In this document: positions 1-12,294 of the stretch, piece after piece
Numbering within the stretch: the stretch's first letter is position 1
Layout of the letters: each line of letters starts with the position of its first letter
Origin: Gammaproteobacteria bacterium
GTDB taxonomy: Bacteria; Pseudomonadota; Gammaproteobacteria; Steroidobacterales; GCA-2729495
DNA: 39,123 nucleotides
Reading direction: 5' to 3'
Assembly (NCBI GenBank): GCA_003695765.1
Contig: RFHQ01000117.1
Coordinates: 1 to 39,123 of the forward strand
Position numbers and translations under genes: made by a program
Notes under the pieces: generated by a model
Database searches by the model: none
What the model was told of the DNA's origin: nothing
The model's input: only the letters and a program-made list of their open reading frames with translations

Positions 1-3520
<3,520 letters not shown>

Positions 3521-3560
3521 CGCACCCGGCTCGATGCTGCCGGCTCGCCCGGCAGACCGA

Positions 3561-4520
3561 TCAGCCGTCCTTGAACACCCCGAAACCGGCCAGGCGGCTG
3601 GCGCGCTGCGCCAGCAGTTCCTGCGTATCCAGCGCCTCGAGTTCGGCCAGGTGGCTGACCAGCGCGTTCTGCAGGCTCTGGGTCATCGCCTCCGGGTTCC
3701 GGTGAGCGCCGCCCAGCGGCTCCTTCAGCACCTCGTCGATCAGGCCGAGTTCGCTCAGCCGGTCGGCGGTGATGCCCATGGCCTCTGCCGCCAGTTCCGC
3801 CTTCTCGGCGCTCTTCCACAGAATACTGGCGCAACCTTCCGGGGAGATCACCGAGTAGACGCTGTATTCCAGCATCAGCACGCGGTCAGCGACGCCAATC
3901 GCCAATGCGCCGCCGGAACCGCCTTCGCCGATCACGGCGCTGATGATCGGCGTGCGCAGGCGCGCCATTGTGAACAGGTTGCGCGCGATCGCCTCGCTCT
4001 GGCCGCGTTCCTCGGCGCCGACGCCGGGGTAAGCGCCCGGCGTGTCGATCAGCGTGATCACCGGCAGGCCGAAGCGTTCGGCCATCTGCATCAGCCGCAA
4101 GGCCTTGCGATAGCCTTCGGGCTTGGACATGCCGTAGTTGCGATAGACCCGCTCCTTGGTATCGCGACCCTTCTGCTGGCCCACGTACATGACCGGGCGC
4201 CCGCCCAGGCGACCCAGCCCGCCGACCATCGCCGGATCGTCGGCATACATCCGGTCGCCGTGCAGTTCCTGGAAGTCCGGGCTCATCGCCTGGATGTAGT
4301 CCAGCGAATACGGCCGTAACGGATGGCGCGCCAGCTGGGCAACCTGCCAGGCACTGAGATTCGCAAAGATGCTCCGCGTCAGTGATTCGCTCTTCGCCTG
4401 CAGGCGCGCGATCTCGTCGCTGATGTTGATCTCGGAGTCGTTGCCGACGAAACGCAATTCGTCGATCTTGGCCTCCAGTTCCGCGATCGGCTGTTCGAAA
4501 TCCAGGAATTTCAGGTCCAT
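3561..4520 (-). CDS. accA: Acetyl-CoA carboxylase carboxyltransferase subunit alpha
   Basis: AccA with AccD forms the carboxyltransferase of acetyl-CoA carboxylase, which makes malonyl-CoA for fatty-acid synthesis. The 319-residue length equals that of the E. coli protein. The N-terminal helical region ([17 protein letters not shown], 5-21) is followed by the crotonase-like core with [10 protein letters not shown] (157-166), the glycine-rich oxyanion segment [12 protein letters not shown] (198-209) and [13 protein letters not shown] (223-235). All are typical. It starts 50 nt after the dnaE stop. The gap holds a small 5-bp hairpin (CCTGC-AAG-GCAGG) that I do not consider a proven terminator. 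No anomalies. Confidence 0.97.
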   Translation of the reverse strand: MDLKFLDFEQPIAELEAKIDELRFVGNDSEINISDEIARLQAKSESLTRSIFANLSAWQVAQLARHPLRPYSLDYIQAMSPDFQELHGDRMYADDPAMVGGLGRLGGRPVMYVGQQKGRDTKERVYRNYGMSKPEGYRKALRLMQMAERFGLPVITLIDTPGAYPGVGAEERGQSEAIARNLFTMARLRTPIISAVIGEGGSGGALAIGVADRVLMLEYSVYSVISPEGCASILWKSAEKAELAAEAMGITADRLSELGLIDEVLKEPLGGAHRNPEAMTQSLQNALVSHLAELEALDTQELLAQRASRLAGFGVFKDG

Positions 4521-4570
4521 GCGGCAACGTTAAACCCTGCCTTGCAGGCACACAAGCGCGCCGACGTCAC

Positions 4571-7500
4571 TCAGCCGGACGAGCCTTCGTAGAGGAACCG
4601 GCAGGCGTCGGGGCCGAGCCAGCCCGCCAGCCGCTCGCGAAGTTCGCCGCTGGGACGTACCCGCCAGTCGTCACCGAAGTCCAGGCGGGCCTGCATGCCG
4701 GCGTGCTCCAGCAACAGCGCGACCCGGCATCTCCCGGGCCGGTAGGGATCGAGCAGGGCTTTCAAGCGCTGCACCGCCTCCGGCCCGGCGCCGGTCCGCC
4801 AGCGCAGCAGCAGGCCGCTGGCGCGTTGCTCGACGACGCGATCGATTTCCTGCACTTCGCGCGCGGCCAGTCGCCAGCCGTCGGCGAATTCGTCGAAGCG
4901 CAGGCTGCCCGTGACCACGACGATCGCATGGCCGGGCAACAGGTGCTGGAAGCGTTGAAAGGCCTCGTTGAACAGGATCACGTCGAGGCGGTCGCGGCCG
5001 TCGTCCAGTTCGAAGGTGGCGCGACCGCCGCGCCGGCGCAAGCCGTCGACGACGCCCGCGACCGTGACCTCGCCGCCGCCACGGCCGTTCTGCCCCGCCG
5101 GCGTCGACAGGCCGCTGAGCAGGGCACCGATGCTCGCGGTCGTCAGCTGCTGGGCATCACTGCGGTAGGCGTCGAAGGGATGGCCGCTCAGGTAAAGTCC
5201 CAGGCTCTCGCGCTCGGCTTTCAGGCGCGCGGCCGGCCCCCAGTCGTCGAGCACCGGCAGGCTGGCCGTCGGCGCTTCGCTGGCCACGACCACTTCGCCG
5301 AACATGTCCTCCTGGCCCGAGGCGCGCAATTCGGCGGCCTGCTGCGCGCGGGCCAGCGCCTCGGGCAACGCCGCCAGCAGCGACGGCCGATTCGGCCCCA
5401 GCGCATCCAGCGCCCCGGCCTTGATCAGCGCCTCCATGGCCCGGCTGCCGATCCGCTGGACTTCCAATCGCTGGCAGAGATCGTCCAGGCTCGCGAAGGG
5501 GCCGCTTTCGCGGGCGGCGATCAGCAGCTCCACGGCGTTGCGGCCCAGGCCCTTGATCGCGCCCAGGCCATAGCGGATCCGAGTCGCCGACACCACCGTG
5601 AAATCCAGTCCCGAGGAATTGATATCGGGCGGCAGGACTTCGATGCCCTCGTCGGCGCAGTCGCGCTTGAGCACGGTCAGGCGGTCCGTATCACCCATCT
5701 CCGTGCTCATCACGGCGGCCAGGAAAGCGGCCGGGTAATGCGCCTTCAGCCAGGCCGTCTGGTAGGACAGCAGCGCGTAGGCAGCGGAGTGCGACTTGTT
5801 GAAACCGTAACCGGCGAATTTCTCCATCAGTCCGAAGATGTGCTCCGCCTGCCGCCGCTCGACGCCCCGGGCGACCGCCCCGTCGACGAAGATCGAGCGC
5901 TGCTTGGCCATCTCTTCGGGCTTTTTCTTGCCCATGGCACGCCGCAACAGGTCGGCGTCACCGAGCGAATAACCAGCCAGTCGCTGCGCGATCTGCATGA
6001 CCTGCTCCTGGTAGAGGATCACGCCGTAGGTCTCTTCCAGGACCGGCTGCAGCTCCGGGTGCAGGTAATCGACCGGCTGCGCAGGATCGCCGTGCTTGCG
6101 GGCGATGAAATCGTCGACCATGCCGGACTGCAAGGGGCCGGGGCGGAACAACGCCACCAGCGCCACGATGTCGGCGAACTGGTCGGGCTGCAGACGCTTG
6201 ATCAAGTCCCGCATGCCGCGGGACTCGAGCTGGAAGACCGCCACGGTGCGGCACTGCTGCAGCAGCCGGTAGGTCGCGGCATCGTCCATCGGCAGCCGCC
6301 GAATGTCCAGCGGCGGCTCGCCGGCAGCCAGCCGCTGGGCATTGATCGTGCGCACGGCCCGGTCGATGATCGTCAGCGTGCGCAGGCCGAGGAAATCGAA
6401 TTTCACGAGACCCGCGGCTTCGACATCGTCCTTGTCCAGCTGCGTAACCGTCGCGGTCTCACCCTCGACCCGGTACAGCGGCGTGAAGTCCGTGATCTCG
6501 GACGGCGCGATGACCACGCCGCCGGCGTGCTTGCCTGCATTGCGCACGAGACCCTCGAGCTGGCGGGCGAGGTCGATGATCGCCTGCACATCGTCATCGC
6601 TGGCATAGAGCTCGCGCAGTTCCGCCTCCTGGGCCAGCGCCTTGTCGAGGGTGATGCCGATTTCGCCCGGGATCAGCTTGGCGATCCGGTCGACGAAGCC
6701 ATGCGGATGTCCGAGTACGCGGCCGGCATCGCGCACCACGGCCTTCGCCGCCATCGTGCCGTAGGTGATGATCTGCGACACGCGATTGCGTCCGTAGCGC
6801 TCGGCCACATACTCGATCACGCGATCGCGGCCTTCCATGCAGAAGTCGATGTCGAAATCGGGCATCGAGATCCGCTCGGGGTTCAGGAAGCGTTCGAACA
6901 GCAGCGTATGCGCGATCGGGTCGAGGTCGGTGATGCCCAGCGCCCAGGCAACCAGCGAGCCGGCCCCGGAACCGCGACCCGGCCCGACCGGGATGCCGTT
7001 CTCCTTCGCCCAGCGGATGAAGTCGGCGACGATCAGGAAGTAACCGGGGAAGCCCATGCTGCGAATGACCTCCAGTTCGGTCCGCAGGCGCTCCCGATAT
7101 TCGGCCGGGGCGGAGTCCAGCCCGGCGCCGGGTGGCAAATCGAGCTGGCGCAAGAGACCGGCCTCGGCCTCCGCGGCGAGATAGGAGTCGGTATCGTGGC
7201 CGGCAGGCACGGCATAGACCGGCAGGTGCGGCTTGCCCAGTTGCAGGACGAGGTTGCAGCGGCGAGCGATTTCGACGCTGTTTTCGAGCGCGGCCGGGAC
7301 ATCCGCGAACAGTTCGCTCATTTCGGCGGCGCTGCGCAGGTACTGAGCCTCCGAATAAAGCCGCGGCCGCGACCGGTCGTCGAGGCTGCGGCTCTGATGG
7401 ATGCAGACCCGCGCCTCGTGCGCCTCGAAATCGGCGGCCCTGAGAAAGCGCACGTCGTTGCTGGCGACGACCGGCAGACCCAGCTCCGCGGCCAGCGCCA

Positions 7501-8056
7501 GGCTGCCGTCGTTGCAGACCTCCTCCCCCGGCCGGCCGGTGCGCTGCAGTTCGAGGAAGTAATCGCCGTCGAACAGGCGCCCGAATTCCGCAGCGCGCGC
7601 CCGCGCCGCGGCTTCCTGGCCGGCGAGCAGCGCCTTGCCGACGATGCCCTCGCGGGCGGCCGACAGGGCAATCAGGCCGCTGCCGCCCTCTTCCTCCAGC
7701 CAGGCGTGGTGCAGCACCGGCAGCCCGCCGGCCTGGCCCTCGAGATAGGCGCGGCTGAGCAGGCGGGACAGGCGCCGGTATCCGTCCAGGTCCTTGCAGA
7801 GCAGGACCAGGCGGCTGGCTTCGCCGTCCCGGGACGGATCCTGATACCAGCTGTCGACCCCGATGATCGGTTTGATGCCGCTGGCCAGCGCGGCGCGGAA
7901 GAACTTGACCATCCCGAACAGATTGCCGAGATCCGTCATCGCCACGGCCGGCATGCCCGCTGCCGCCGTGGCCCGCATCAGCGCATCGATGCGAATCACG
8001 CTGTCGGCCAGCGAATACTGCGTGTGCAGATGCAGGTGGACGAAACCCGCCATCAT
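4571..8056 (-). CDS. dnaE: DNA polymerase III subunit alpha
   Basis: DnaE is the replicative polymerase subunit. At 1161 residues it matches the E. coli protein (1160). A PHP domain opens with HLHLHTQYS (7-15). The polymerase catalytic aspartates are in MPDFDID (Asp402, Asp404) and KFDFLG (Asp554), with the nearby [15 protein letters not shown] block (357-371). [19 protein letters not shown] (753-771) marks the fingers region. QEDMFG at 915-920 matches the internal beta-clamp-binding motif of E. coli (QADMFG), followed by an OB fold and a C-terminal domain. The PHP site looks incomplete: the usual TDH is TDL (41-43), so independent proofreading by this domain is doubtful. The first ATG (8056) overlaps the rnhB TGA as ATGA, which decides the start. 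Confidence 0.97.
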   Translation of the reverse strand: MMAGFVHLHLHTQYSLADSVIRIDALMRATAAAGMPAVAMTDLGNLFGMVKFFRAALASGIKPIIGVDSWYQDPSRDGEASRLVLLCKDLDGYRRLSRLLSRAYLEGQAGGLPVLHHAWLEEEGGSGLIALSAAREGIVGKALLAGQEAAARARAAEFGRLFDGDYFLELQRTGRPGEEVCNDGSLALAAELGLPVVASNDVRFLRAADFEAHEARVCIHQSRSLDDRSRPRLYSEAQYLRSAAEMSELFADVPAALENSVEIARRCNLVLQLGKPHLPVYAVPAGHDTDSYLAAEAEAGLLRQLDLPPGAGLDSAPAEYRERLRTELEVIRSMGFPGYFLIVADFIRWAKENGIPVGPGRGSGAGSLVAWALGITDLDPIAHTLLFERFLNPERISMPDFDIDFCMEGRDRVIEYVAERYGRNRVSQIITYGTMAAKAVVRDAGRVLGHPHGFVDRIAKLIPGEIGITLDKALAQEAELRELYASDDDVQAIIDLARQLEGLVRNAGKHAGGVVIAPSEITDFTPLYRVEGETATVTQLDKDDVEAAGLVKFDFLGLRTLTIIDRAVRTINAQRLAAGEPPLDIRRLPMDDAATYRLLQQCRTVAVFQLESRGMRDLIKRLQPDQFADIVALVALFRPGPLQSGMVDDFIARKHGDPAQPVDYLHPELQPVLEETYGVILYQEQVMQIAQRLAGYSLGDADLLRRAMGKKKPEEMAKQRSIFVDGAVARGVERRQAEHIFGLMEKFAGYGFNKSHSAAYALLSYQTAWLKAHYPAAFLAAVMSTEMGDTDRLTVLKRDCADEGIEVLPPDINSSGLDFTVVSATRIRYGLGAIKGLGRNAVELLIAARESGPFASLDDLCQRLEVQRIGSRAMEALIKAGALDALGPNRPSLLAALPEALARAQQAAELRASGQEDMFGEVVVASEAPTASLPVLDDWGPAARLKAERESLGLYLSGHPFDAYRSDAQQLTTASIGALLSGLSTPAGQNGRGGGEVTVAGVVDGLRRRGGRATFELDDGRDRLDVILFNEAFQRFQHLLPGHAIVVVTGSLRFDEFADGWRLAAREVQEIDRVVEQRASGLLLRWRTGAGPEAVQRLKALLDPYRPGRCRVALLLEHAGMQARLDFGDDWRVRPSGELRERLAGWLGPDACRFLYEGSSG

Positions 8057-8691
8057 GCGGACTCCGCCTGCGCCGCGAGCGCCGCCTGTACCGGCCGGAA
8101 GCTGCGCCGGTGCGCCGGGCAGGGCCCGTGGCGGCGCAGCGCAGCGCGGTGGGCGGCCGTCGGGTAGCCCTTGTGCTGCGCAAAGCCGTAGGCCGGGTAG
8201 CGCTGGTCCAGCGCGAGCAGTTCCGCGTCACGGGTGAGCTTAGCCAGGATCGACGCGGCAGCGATCGCCGGGCAACGCTGATCGCCCCTGACCAGCGTCT
8301 CCACGCGGCCGGGATAGTCCGGCAGCCGGGGAGCCTGCAGGCCGTCCACGCGCAGCTGCGCCGGCCAGACCGGCAGCCGCTCGACGGCGCGGCGCATCGC
8401 CAGCAGGCTGGCCTGGAGGATGTTCAGCCTGTCGATTTCGGCCACCGTGGCGCTCGCCACGGACCAGGCCACGGCCTCGCGGCGGATCAGTTCCGCCAGT
8501 TCCGCGCGCCGCCGCGCGGACAACTGCTTGGAATCGGTCACGCCCGGCAGGCGCCGCCCGGCAGGCAGCAGCACGACGGCCGCGACCACCGGTCCCGCCA
8601 GCGGACCGCGCCCGGCCTCGTCGACACCGCCGACGCAATCCGAGCGCAGCGCCGGGCCATGCGCCACCCTGCCAGCACCATTGGATCCCAT
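8053..8691 (-). CDS. rnhB: Ribonuclease HII
   Basis: RNase HII cuts RNA in RNA-DNA hybrids and starts removal of misincorporated ribonucleotides. The 212-residue product has the family's catalytic motif [11 protein letters not shown] (23-33; Asp24 and Glu25 are metal ligands), followed by VTDSKQL and the later [12 protein letters not shown] block that carries the C-terminal acidic residue. ATG 8691 is used. A GTG at 8700 in the same frame is an alternative that adds three residues. Neither has a strong ribosome binding site. A perfect TATAAT sits just upstream (8714-8709). The gene is 50 nt after lpxB and its stop overlaps the dnaE start, so the two are probably translationally coupled. Confidence 0.95.
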   Translation of the reverse strand: MGSNGAGRVAHGPALRSDCVGGVDEAGRGPLAGPVVAAVVLLPAGRRLPGVTDSKQLSARRRAELAELIRREAVAWSVASATVAEIDRLNILQASLLAMRRAVERLPVWPAQLRVDGLQAPRLPDYPGRVETLVRGDQRCPAIAAASILAKLTRDAELLALDQRYPAYGFAQHKGYPTAAHRAALRRHGPCPAHRRSFRPVQAALAAQAESA

Positions 8692-8708
8692 CGCACGCAC
8701 CGCCGGCG

Positions 8709-8714
8709 ATTATA
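8709..8714 (-). promoter_or_regulatory. Possible -10 element (TATAAT) ahead of rnhB
   Basis: On the minus strand a perfect TATAAT lies in the short lpxB-rnhB gap. Initiation would be expected near 8702, only about 2 nt before the alternative GTG (8700) and 11 nt before the ATG (8691), so the transcript would be almost leaderless. No good -35 hexamer is present at 16-18 nt (CGTGGC or similar), which keeps confidence low. Confidence 0.35.
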
Positions 8715-8741
8715 CGGCGGCCGTCCGCTGGGCCACGGCGC

Positions 8742-9887
8742 TCATGCGAGCCCTGCCTGGCACAGCACGGCCTCGGCCGCGCGCTGGCTGGCGTCACGGC
8801 GCAACAGGCCGCGCAGGTTTTCGAACTCGGCATGCAGATCGGCGCAGCGCGCCGGCGAATGCAGGAAACCGAGCAGATCCGCTGCGAGCCGATCGGGATG
8901 CACCTCGTCTTGCAGCCGCTCCGGGACCAGTGCCCGCCCCGCCAGCAAGTTCGGCAGCGAGAAATGCTCGACGCGCACCAGGCGCAGCCAGCGGGCAAGC
9001 TGGTAGGTCACGGGCGCCAGTGCGTAGGCGACGACCATCGGGCGGTTCACCAGCATCGCTTCCAGCGTGGCGGTACCCGAGGCGACCAGCGCGACGTCGC
9101 AGGCCGCGAGCACGTCCCGCGCCCGGCCGTCGAACAGCCGGAAGCCGGTGGCCGCGTCGCCGCGATCGAGTTGCGAGCGGAACTGCTGCGCCAGCGCCGG
9201 CGTGGCCATCGCTGCGGCGCAGGTCAGCTCCGGCTGCGAGGCCCGCAACTGCGCGGCCGCGGCCGCGAACGGCGGGCCGAGCCGGGCCAGTTCACCGTGC
9301 CGGCTGCCGGGCAGGATGGCCAGTACCGGACCGCCCGGCGGCAGGCCCAGCGCCGCCCGCGCCGCCTGCCGGTCGAGCCCCGGCGGAATCTCGTCGGCCA
9401 GTGGATGCCCGACGAAGCTCGCCGGCACGCCGTGACGCTCCAGGAACTCGGCCTCGAAGGGCAGCAGGCAGAGGACACGGTCGCAGGCGCGGCGCAGCAG
9501 CCGGACGCGGCCCCGCCGCCAGGCCCAGACCGAGGGCGAGACGTAATGCAGCGTCGGAATGCCGGCGGCGCGCGCCGCCGGCTCGATCCGCAGATTGAAA
9601 TCCGGCGCGTCGATGCCGACCAGCGCATCCGGCGGGTTGGCCAGCAGGCGCCGGCGCGTGGCCGCCAGTATCCGTTGGAGCCGCGGCAGGTGGCGCAGGA
9701 CCTCGACCAGTCCCATGACGGCCAGCTCCTCGCAATCCCGCCACAGCTGGCAGCCCGCCGCGGCCATCGCCGGCCCGCCGATGCCCTCGAGCTGCAGATC
9801 CGGCCGCCTGGCGCGCAGCGCCCGCGCCAGGCCGGCACCGAGCTGGTCGCCCGATGCCTCGCCCGCGATGATGGCGATGCGCGGCAC
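8742..9887 (-). CDS. lpxB: Lipid A disaccharide synthase
   Basis: LpxB is a membrane-associated glycosyltransferase (GT19) that joins UDP-2,3-diacylglucosamine to lipid X, forming the beta-1,6 disaccharide of lipid A. The 381 residues match the usual length. The N-terminus IAIIAGEASGDQLGAGL (4-20) is the family signature; IDAPDFNL and HYVSPSVWAWRRGR follow in the N-terminal half. The C-terminal Rossmann domain has the LPGSR nucleotide-sugar segment and VASGTATLEAML. The start codon is GTG at 9887, 6 nt beyond the lpxA stop, placing the GEASGD motif at the normal distance. Upstream are lpxA and lpxD, so three lipid A genes are contiguous. Confidence 0.96.
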   Translation of the reverse strand: MPRIAIIAGEASGDQLGAGLARALRARRPDLQLEGIGGPAMAAAGCQLWRDCEELAVMGLVEVLRHLPRLQRILAATRRRLLANPPDALVGIDAPDFNLRIEPAARAAGIPTLHYVSPSVWAWRRGRVRLLRRACDRVLCLLPFEAEFLERHGVPASFVGHPLADEIPPGLDRQAARAALGLPPGGPVLAILPGSRHGELARLGPPFAAAAAQLRASQPELTCAAAMATPALAQQFRSQLDRGDAATGFRLFDGRARDVLAACDVALVASGTATLEAMLVNRPMVVAYALAPVTYQLARWLRLVRVEHFSLPNLLAGRALVPERLQDEVHPDRLAADLLGFLHSPARCADLHAEFENLRGLLRRDASQRAAEAVLCQAGLA

Positions 9888-9893
9888 TGCTGC

Positions 9894-10670
9894 TCAGCGA
9901 ATGATGCCGCGTTCGGAGCGCCTGAGAAATTCGACGAGTATGCCGAGTTCCGGCTGCGCCGCGCTCAGCGCCTCGAGCCGCTCCATCGCCTCGGCGAGAC
10001 GCAGGCCGGAGCGGTAGAGGATCCGCGCAGCCTCCTTGACGTTGCGAATCTGTTCGGGCGAGAAGCCGCGGCGTTTGAGGCCCTCCGCGTTGATGCCCCG
10101 CGGCTGCGGCGGCGTGCCGACGACCATCATATACGGTGGCACGTCGCGGGTCATGCCGACATAAGGGCCGAGAAAGCTGTGCGCACCGATCCGGCAGAAC
10201 TGGTGGACCGCGGCAAAGCCGCTGCAGATGACCCAGTCCTCCATGTGTACGTGGCCGGCCAGGCTCGTGTTGTTGGCAAGAATGATGTGATCACCGAGCT
10301 GGCAGTCGTGCGCGATGTGCACATAGGCCATCAGCCAGTTGTCGTTGCCGATGCGCGTGACCGCGCCGTCCTGCACCGTGCCGCGGTTGATCGTGCAGAA
10401 TTCGCGGATGGTATTGCCGTCGCCGATTTCCAGCCGTGTCCGCTCGCCGGCGTATTTCTTGTCCTGCGGGTCGTCCCCGATCGACGCGTGCGGATAGATC
10501 CGGTTGTCGCGGCCGATCCGGGTCGGCCCGCTGACCACCGTGTGAGCGCCGATCCGCGTGCCCGATCCAATTTCCACGTCCGGGCCGATGACCGCGTAGG
10601 GCCCGACCTGCACGTCGGGCGCGAGTTCCGCCGCCGGGGACACGATCGCGGTCGGGTGGACGCCGTTCAT
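9894..10670 (-). CDS. lpxA: UDP-N-acetylglucosamine acyltransferase
   Basis: LpxA transfers a 3-hydroxyacyl chain from acyl carrier protein to UDP-GlcNAc, the first step of lipid A synthesis. The 258-residue product is a left-handed beta helix of hexapeptide repeats (for example VGPYAVIGPDVEIG, 22-35) with the catalytic histidine in AHDC (His121, equal to E. coli His125) and the LANNTSLAGHV loop (131-141). The C-terminal helical part includes GINAEGLKRRGFS. By alignment from memory, the chain-length ruler residue (Gly173 in E. coli) is Pro169 here, so the acyl length is unclear. The ATG (10670) is the only start near MNGVHPTAIV and lies 1 nt after the lpxD stop. The fabZ gene that normally separates lpxD and lpxA is missing. 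Confidence 0.96.
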   Translation of the reverse strand: MNGVHPTAIVSPAAELAPDVQVGPYAVIGPDVEIGSGTRIGAHTVVSGPTRIGRDNRIYPHASIGDDPQDKKYAGERTRLEIGDGNTIREFCTINRGTVQDGAVTRIGNDNWLMAYVHIAHDCQLGDHIILANNTSLAGHVHMEDWVICSGFAAVHQFCRIGAHSFLGPYVGMTRDVPPYMMVVGTPPQPRGINAEGLKRRGFSPEQIRNVKEAARILYRSGLRLAEAMERLEALSAAQPELGILVEFLRRSERGIIR

Positions 10671-10671
10671 G

Positions 10672-11706
10672 TCAATCCTCGCCCGCCTGTGCTTGGGCTG
10701 CCCATTTCTCCAGCCGTCGCAGGCGCTTCGCCATGTCGTCGAGCTGCTGGTAACGCACTGCATTGCGCCGCCAGCGGCTGACCTCGTCGGGTCCGGATGC
10801 CGGCCCTCCGTACACGCCCGGGCGGCGAATCGAATGGGTGACCGCCGTGCCGCCGCTGATGACGACATGGTCGGCGATCTCGAGGTGACCGGCGAAGCCG
10901 ACCTGGCCTCCGATCATGCAGTAGCGGCCGATCGTGGTGCTGCCCGAGATGCCGGTCAGCGCCGCGATCGCCGTGTGCGCGCCGATCCGCACGTTGTGGC
11001 CCACCTGGATCTGGTTATCGAGACGCACGCCGTCCTCGATTACCGTATCGTCGATCGCGCCGCGATCGATCGTCGTGTTCGCGCCGATCTCGACGTCGTC
11101 CCCGATCCGTACGGCGCCGAGTTGCGGCACTTTGACCCACTCTCCGTTCTCCGTGCGCGCGTTGCCGAAGCCGTCCGAACCGATGACGACCCCCTGGTGC
11201 AGCACGCAGCGCGCGCCGATACGGCTGCCCGCCGCCACGCAGACTCCGGCCAGCAGGCGGCTGTCGTCCCCGATCCGCACATCGCGGCCGATGCAGGCAT
11301 TCGGGCCGACCTGGACCCGCTCGCCGAGCCGCGCGCCGCTGTCGATCACGGCTCCGGCGGCGACCGCGCAGCTGGCCGGCAGCTCGCAGTCGGCCGCCAG
11401 CACTGCAGCCGGCGAGATGCCCGGCGCCACGGCCGGCAGCGGGTGCAGCCGCGCCGCGAGCCGCGCGTAGACGAGGTAGGGATTCGCGGTGACCAGCGCG
11501 GCGACCGGGCTGGCGTCGGCGTCGCGTTCCGTGAGGATCACCGCTCCGGCCCGCGTCGCGGCCAGCTGTCCGCGGTAGGCCGGATTGGCCAGGAAGGCGA
11601 CGGCATCGGGTTCCGCGGCGGCCAGCGTGGCGACACGCGTCACGGCGTGGTCCGGATCGCCACGCAGCTCGCAGCCATATTCCAGCGCGATGTCGCCGAG
11701 CTTCAT
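10672..11706 (-). CDS. lpxD: UDP-3-O-(3-hydroxyacyl)glucosamine N-acyltransferase
   Basis: LpxD adds the second 3-hydroxyacyl chain, N-linked, to UDP-3-O-acylglucosamine in lipid A synthesis. The 344-residue protein has the N-terminal uridine-binding domain (1 to about 100), a long hexapeptide-repeat beta helix with the catalytic His237 in VGHNVRIG, and a C-terminal helix ([18 protein letters not shown]). The [11 protein letters not shown] block (171-181) is typical. ATG 11706 was preferred because it gives [11 protein letters not shown], which fits the family N-terminus; an in-frame GTG at 11712 would add two residues. It is 45 nt after skp and 1 nt before lpxA. Confidence 0.95.
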   Translation of the reverse strand: MKLGDIALEYGCELRGDPDHAVTRVATLAAAEPDAVAFLANPAYRGQLAATRAGAVILTERDADASPVAALVTANPYLVYARLAARLHPLPAVAPGISPAAVLAADCELPASCAVAAGAVIDSGARLGERVQVGPNACIGRDVRIGDDSRLLAGVCVAAGSRIGARCVLHQGVVIGSDGFGNARTENGEWVKVPQLGAVRIGDDVEIGANTTIDRGAIDDTVIEDGVRLDNQIQVGHNVRIGAHTAIAALTGISGSTTIGRYCMIGGQVGFAGHLEIADHVVISGGTAVTHSIRRPGVYGGPASGPDEVSRWRRNAVRYQQLDDMAKRLRRLEKWAAQAQAGED

Positions 11707-11751
11707 GTCCACCCCGGCCCCGCGGTGGCGCTGCGCGAGCCTGCGACGCGC

Positions 11752-12270
11752 TCAGTCACCGCCGGCGGCGGATTTCAGCCGCTCGAGGACCTTCGACGTG
11801 ATGTCCACCGCCGGGCTCGCGAACAGCACGCCTTCGCCGACGACGAGATCGTAGCCTTCGGCCTGTGCAAACTCGGCGACTTCCTTCAGCAAGGCCCGCT
11901 GCAGCTTGCCGAGTTCCTCGTTGCGGCGCAGATTGGCATCCTCGTTCAATTCCTCGACCTGGCGCTTGAGCTCACGCTCGGCCTTGCGCAACTCGCTCTC
12001 CGCATTGCGCCGCTCTTCCGGCCCCATGACTTCCAGGTCGCGCTGCAGCTTGCTCTGCTTCTCCTCGAAGGCCTTGCGCTGGGCCACCAGCTCCCGCTGG
12101 CGCGGCGCGAATTCTTCCTGCAGCGCCGCCATTGCCGAGGCCGCCTGCGGCGATTCGCTGATCAGCCGGGCCACGTTGACGAAGCCGATCTTCGCCTGAG
12201 CCATCGCGGCGCCGGGCAGCAGCAGTACCAGCAGCAGAGTAAGGCGGAATACCTTGTTCATCATGTGCAT
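11752..12270 (-). CDS. skp: Periplasmic chaperone Skp/OmpH
   Basis: Skp is a trimeric periplasmic holdase that carries unfolded outer-membrane proteins towards the BAM complex. The 172-residue precursor has a clear signal peptide (LTLLLVLLLPGAAMAQA, about 10-26, cleavage after AMA or AQA). The mature KIGFVNVARLISESPQA start is followed by a long charged coiled-coil region (about 45-130, rich in Glu, Arg, Lys and Gln), as expected for the Skp tentacles. GTGAA/AAGGTG 8 nt before ATG 12270 supports the first of three close ATGs. The gene lies 24 nt downstream of bamA, its functional partner, the standard arrangement. Confidence 0.95.
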   Translation of the reverse strand: MHMMNKVFRLTLLLVLLLPGAAMAQAKIGFVNVARLISESPQAASAMAALQEEFAPRQRELVAQRKAFEEKQSKLQRDLEVMGPEERRNAESELRKAERELKRQVEELNEDANLRRNEELGKLQRALLKEVAEFAQAEGYDLVVGEGVLFASPAVDITSKVLERLKSAAGGD

Positions 12271-12294
12271 CTGTCGTTCACCTTCACCTGATTC

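Noticed and set aside
4521-4570. Small hairpin CCTGC-AAG-GCAGG with GTTT after it in the dnaE-accA gap, possible attenuator
   Set aside because: The stem is short and the T-run only three, too weak to claim.
4703-8167. Very long open frame antisense to dnaE on the plus strand
   Set aside because: It mirrors dnaE in a complementary frame, a GC-rich codon artefact, and shows no recognisable domain.
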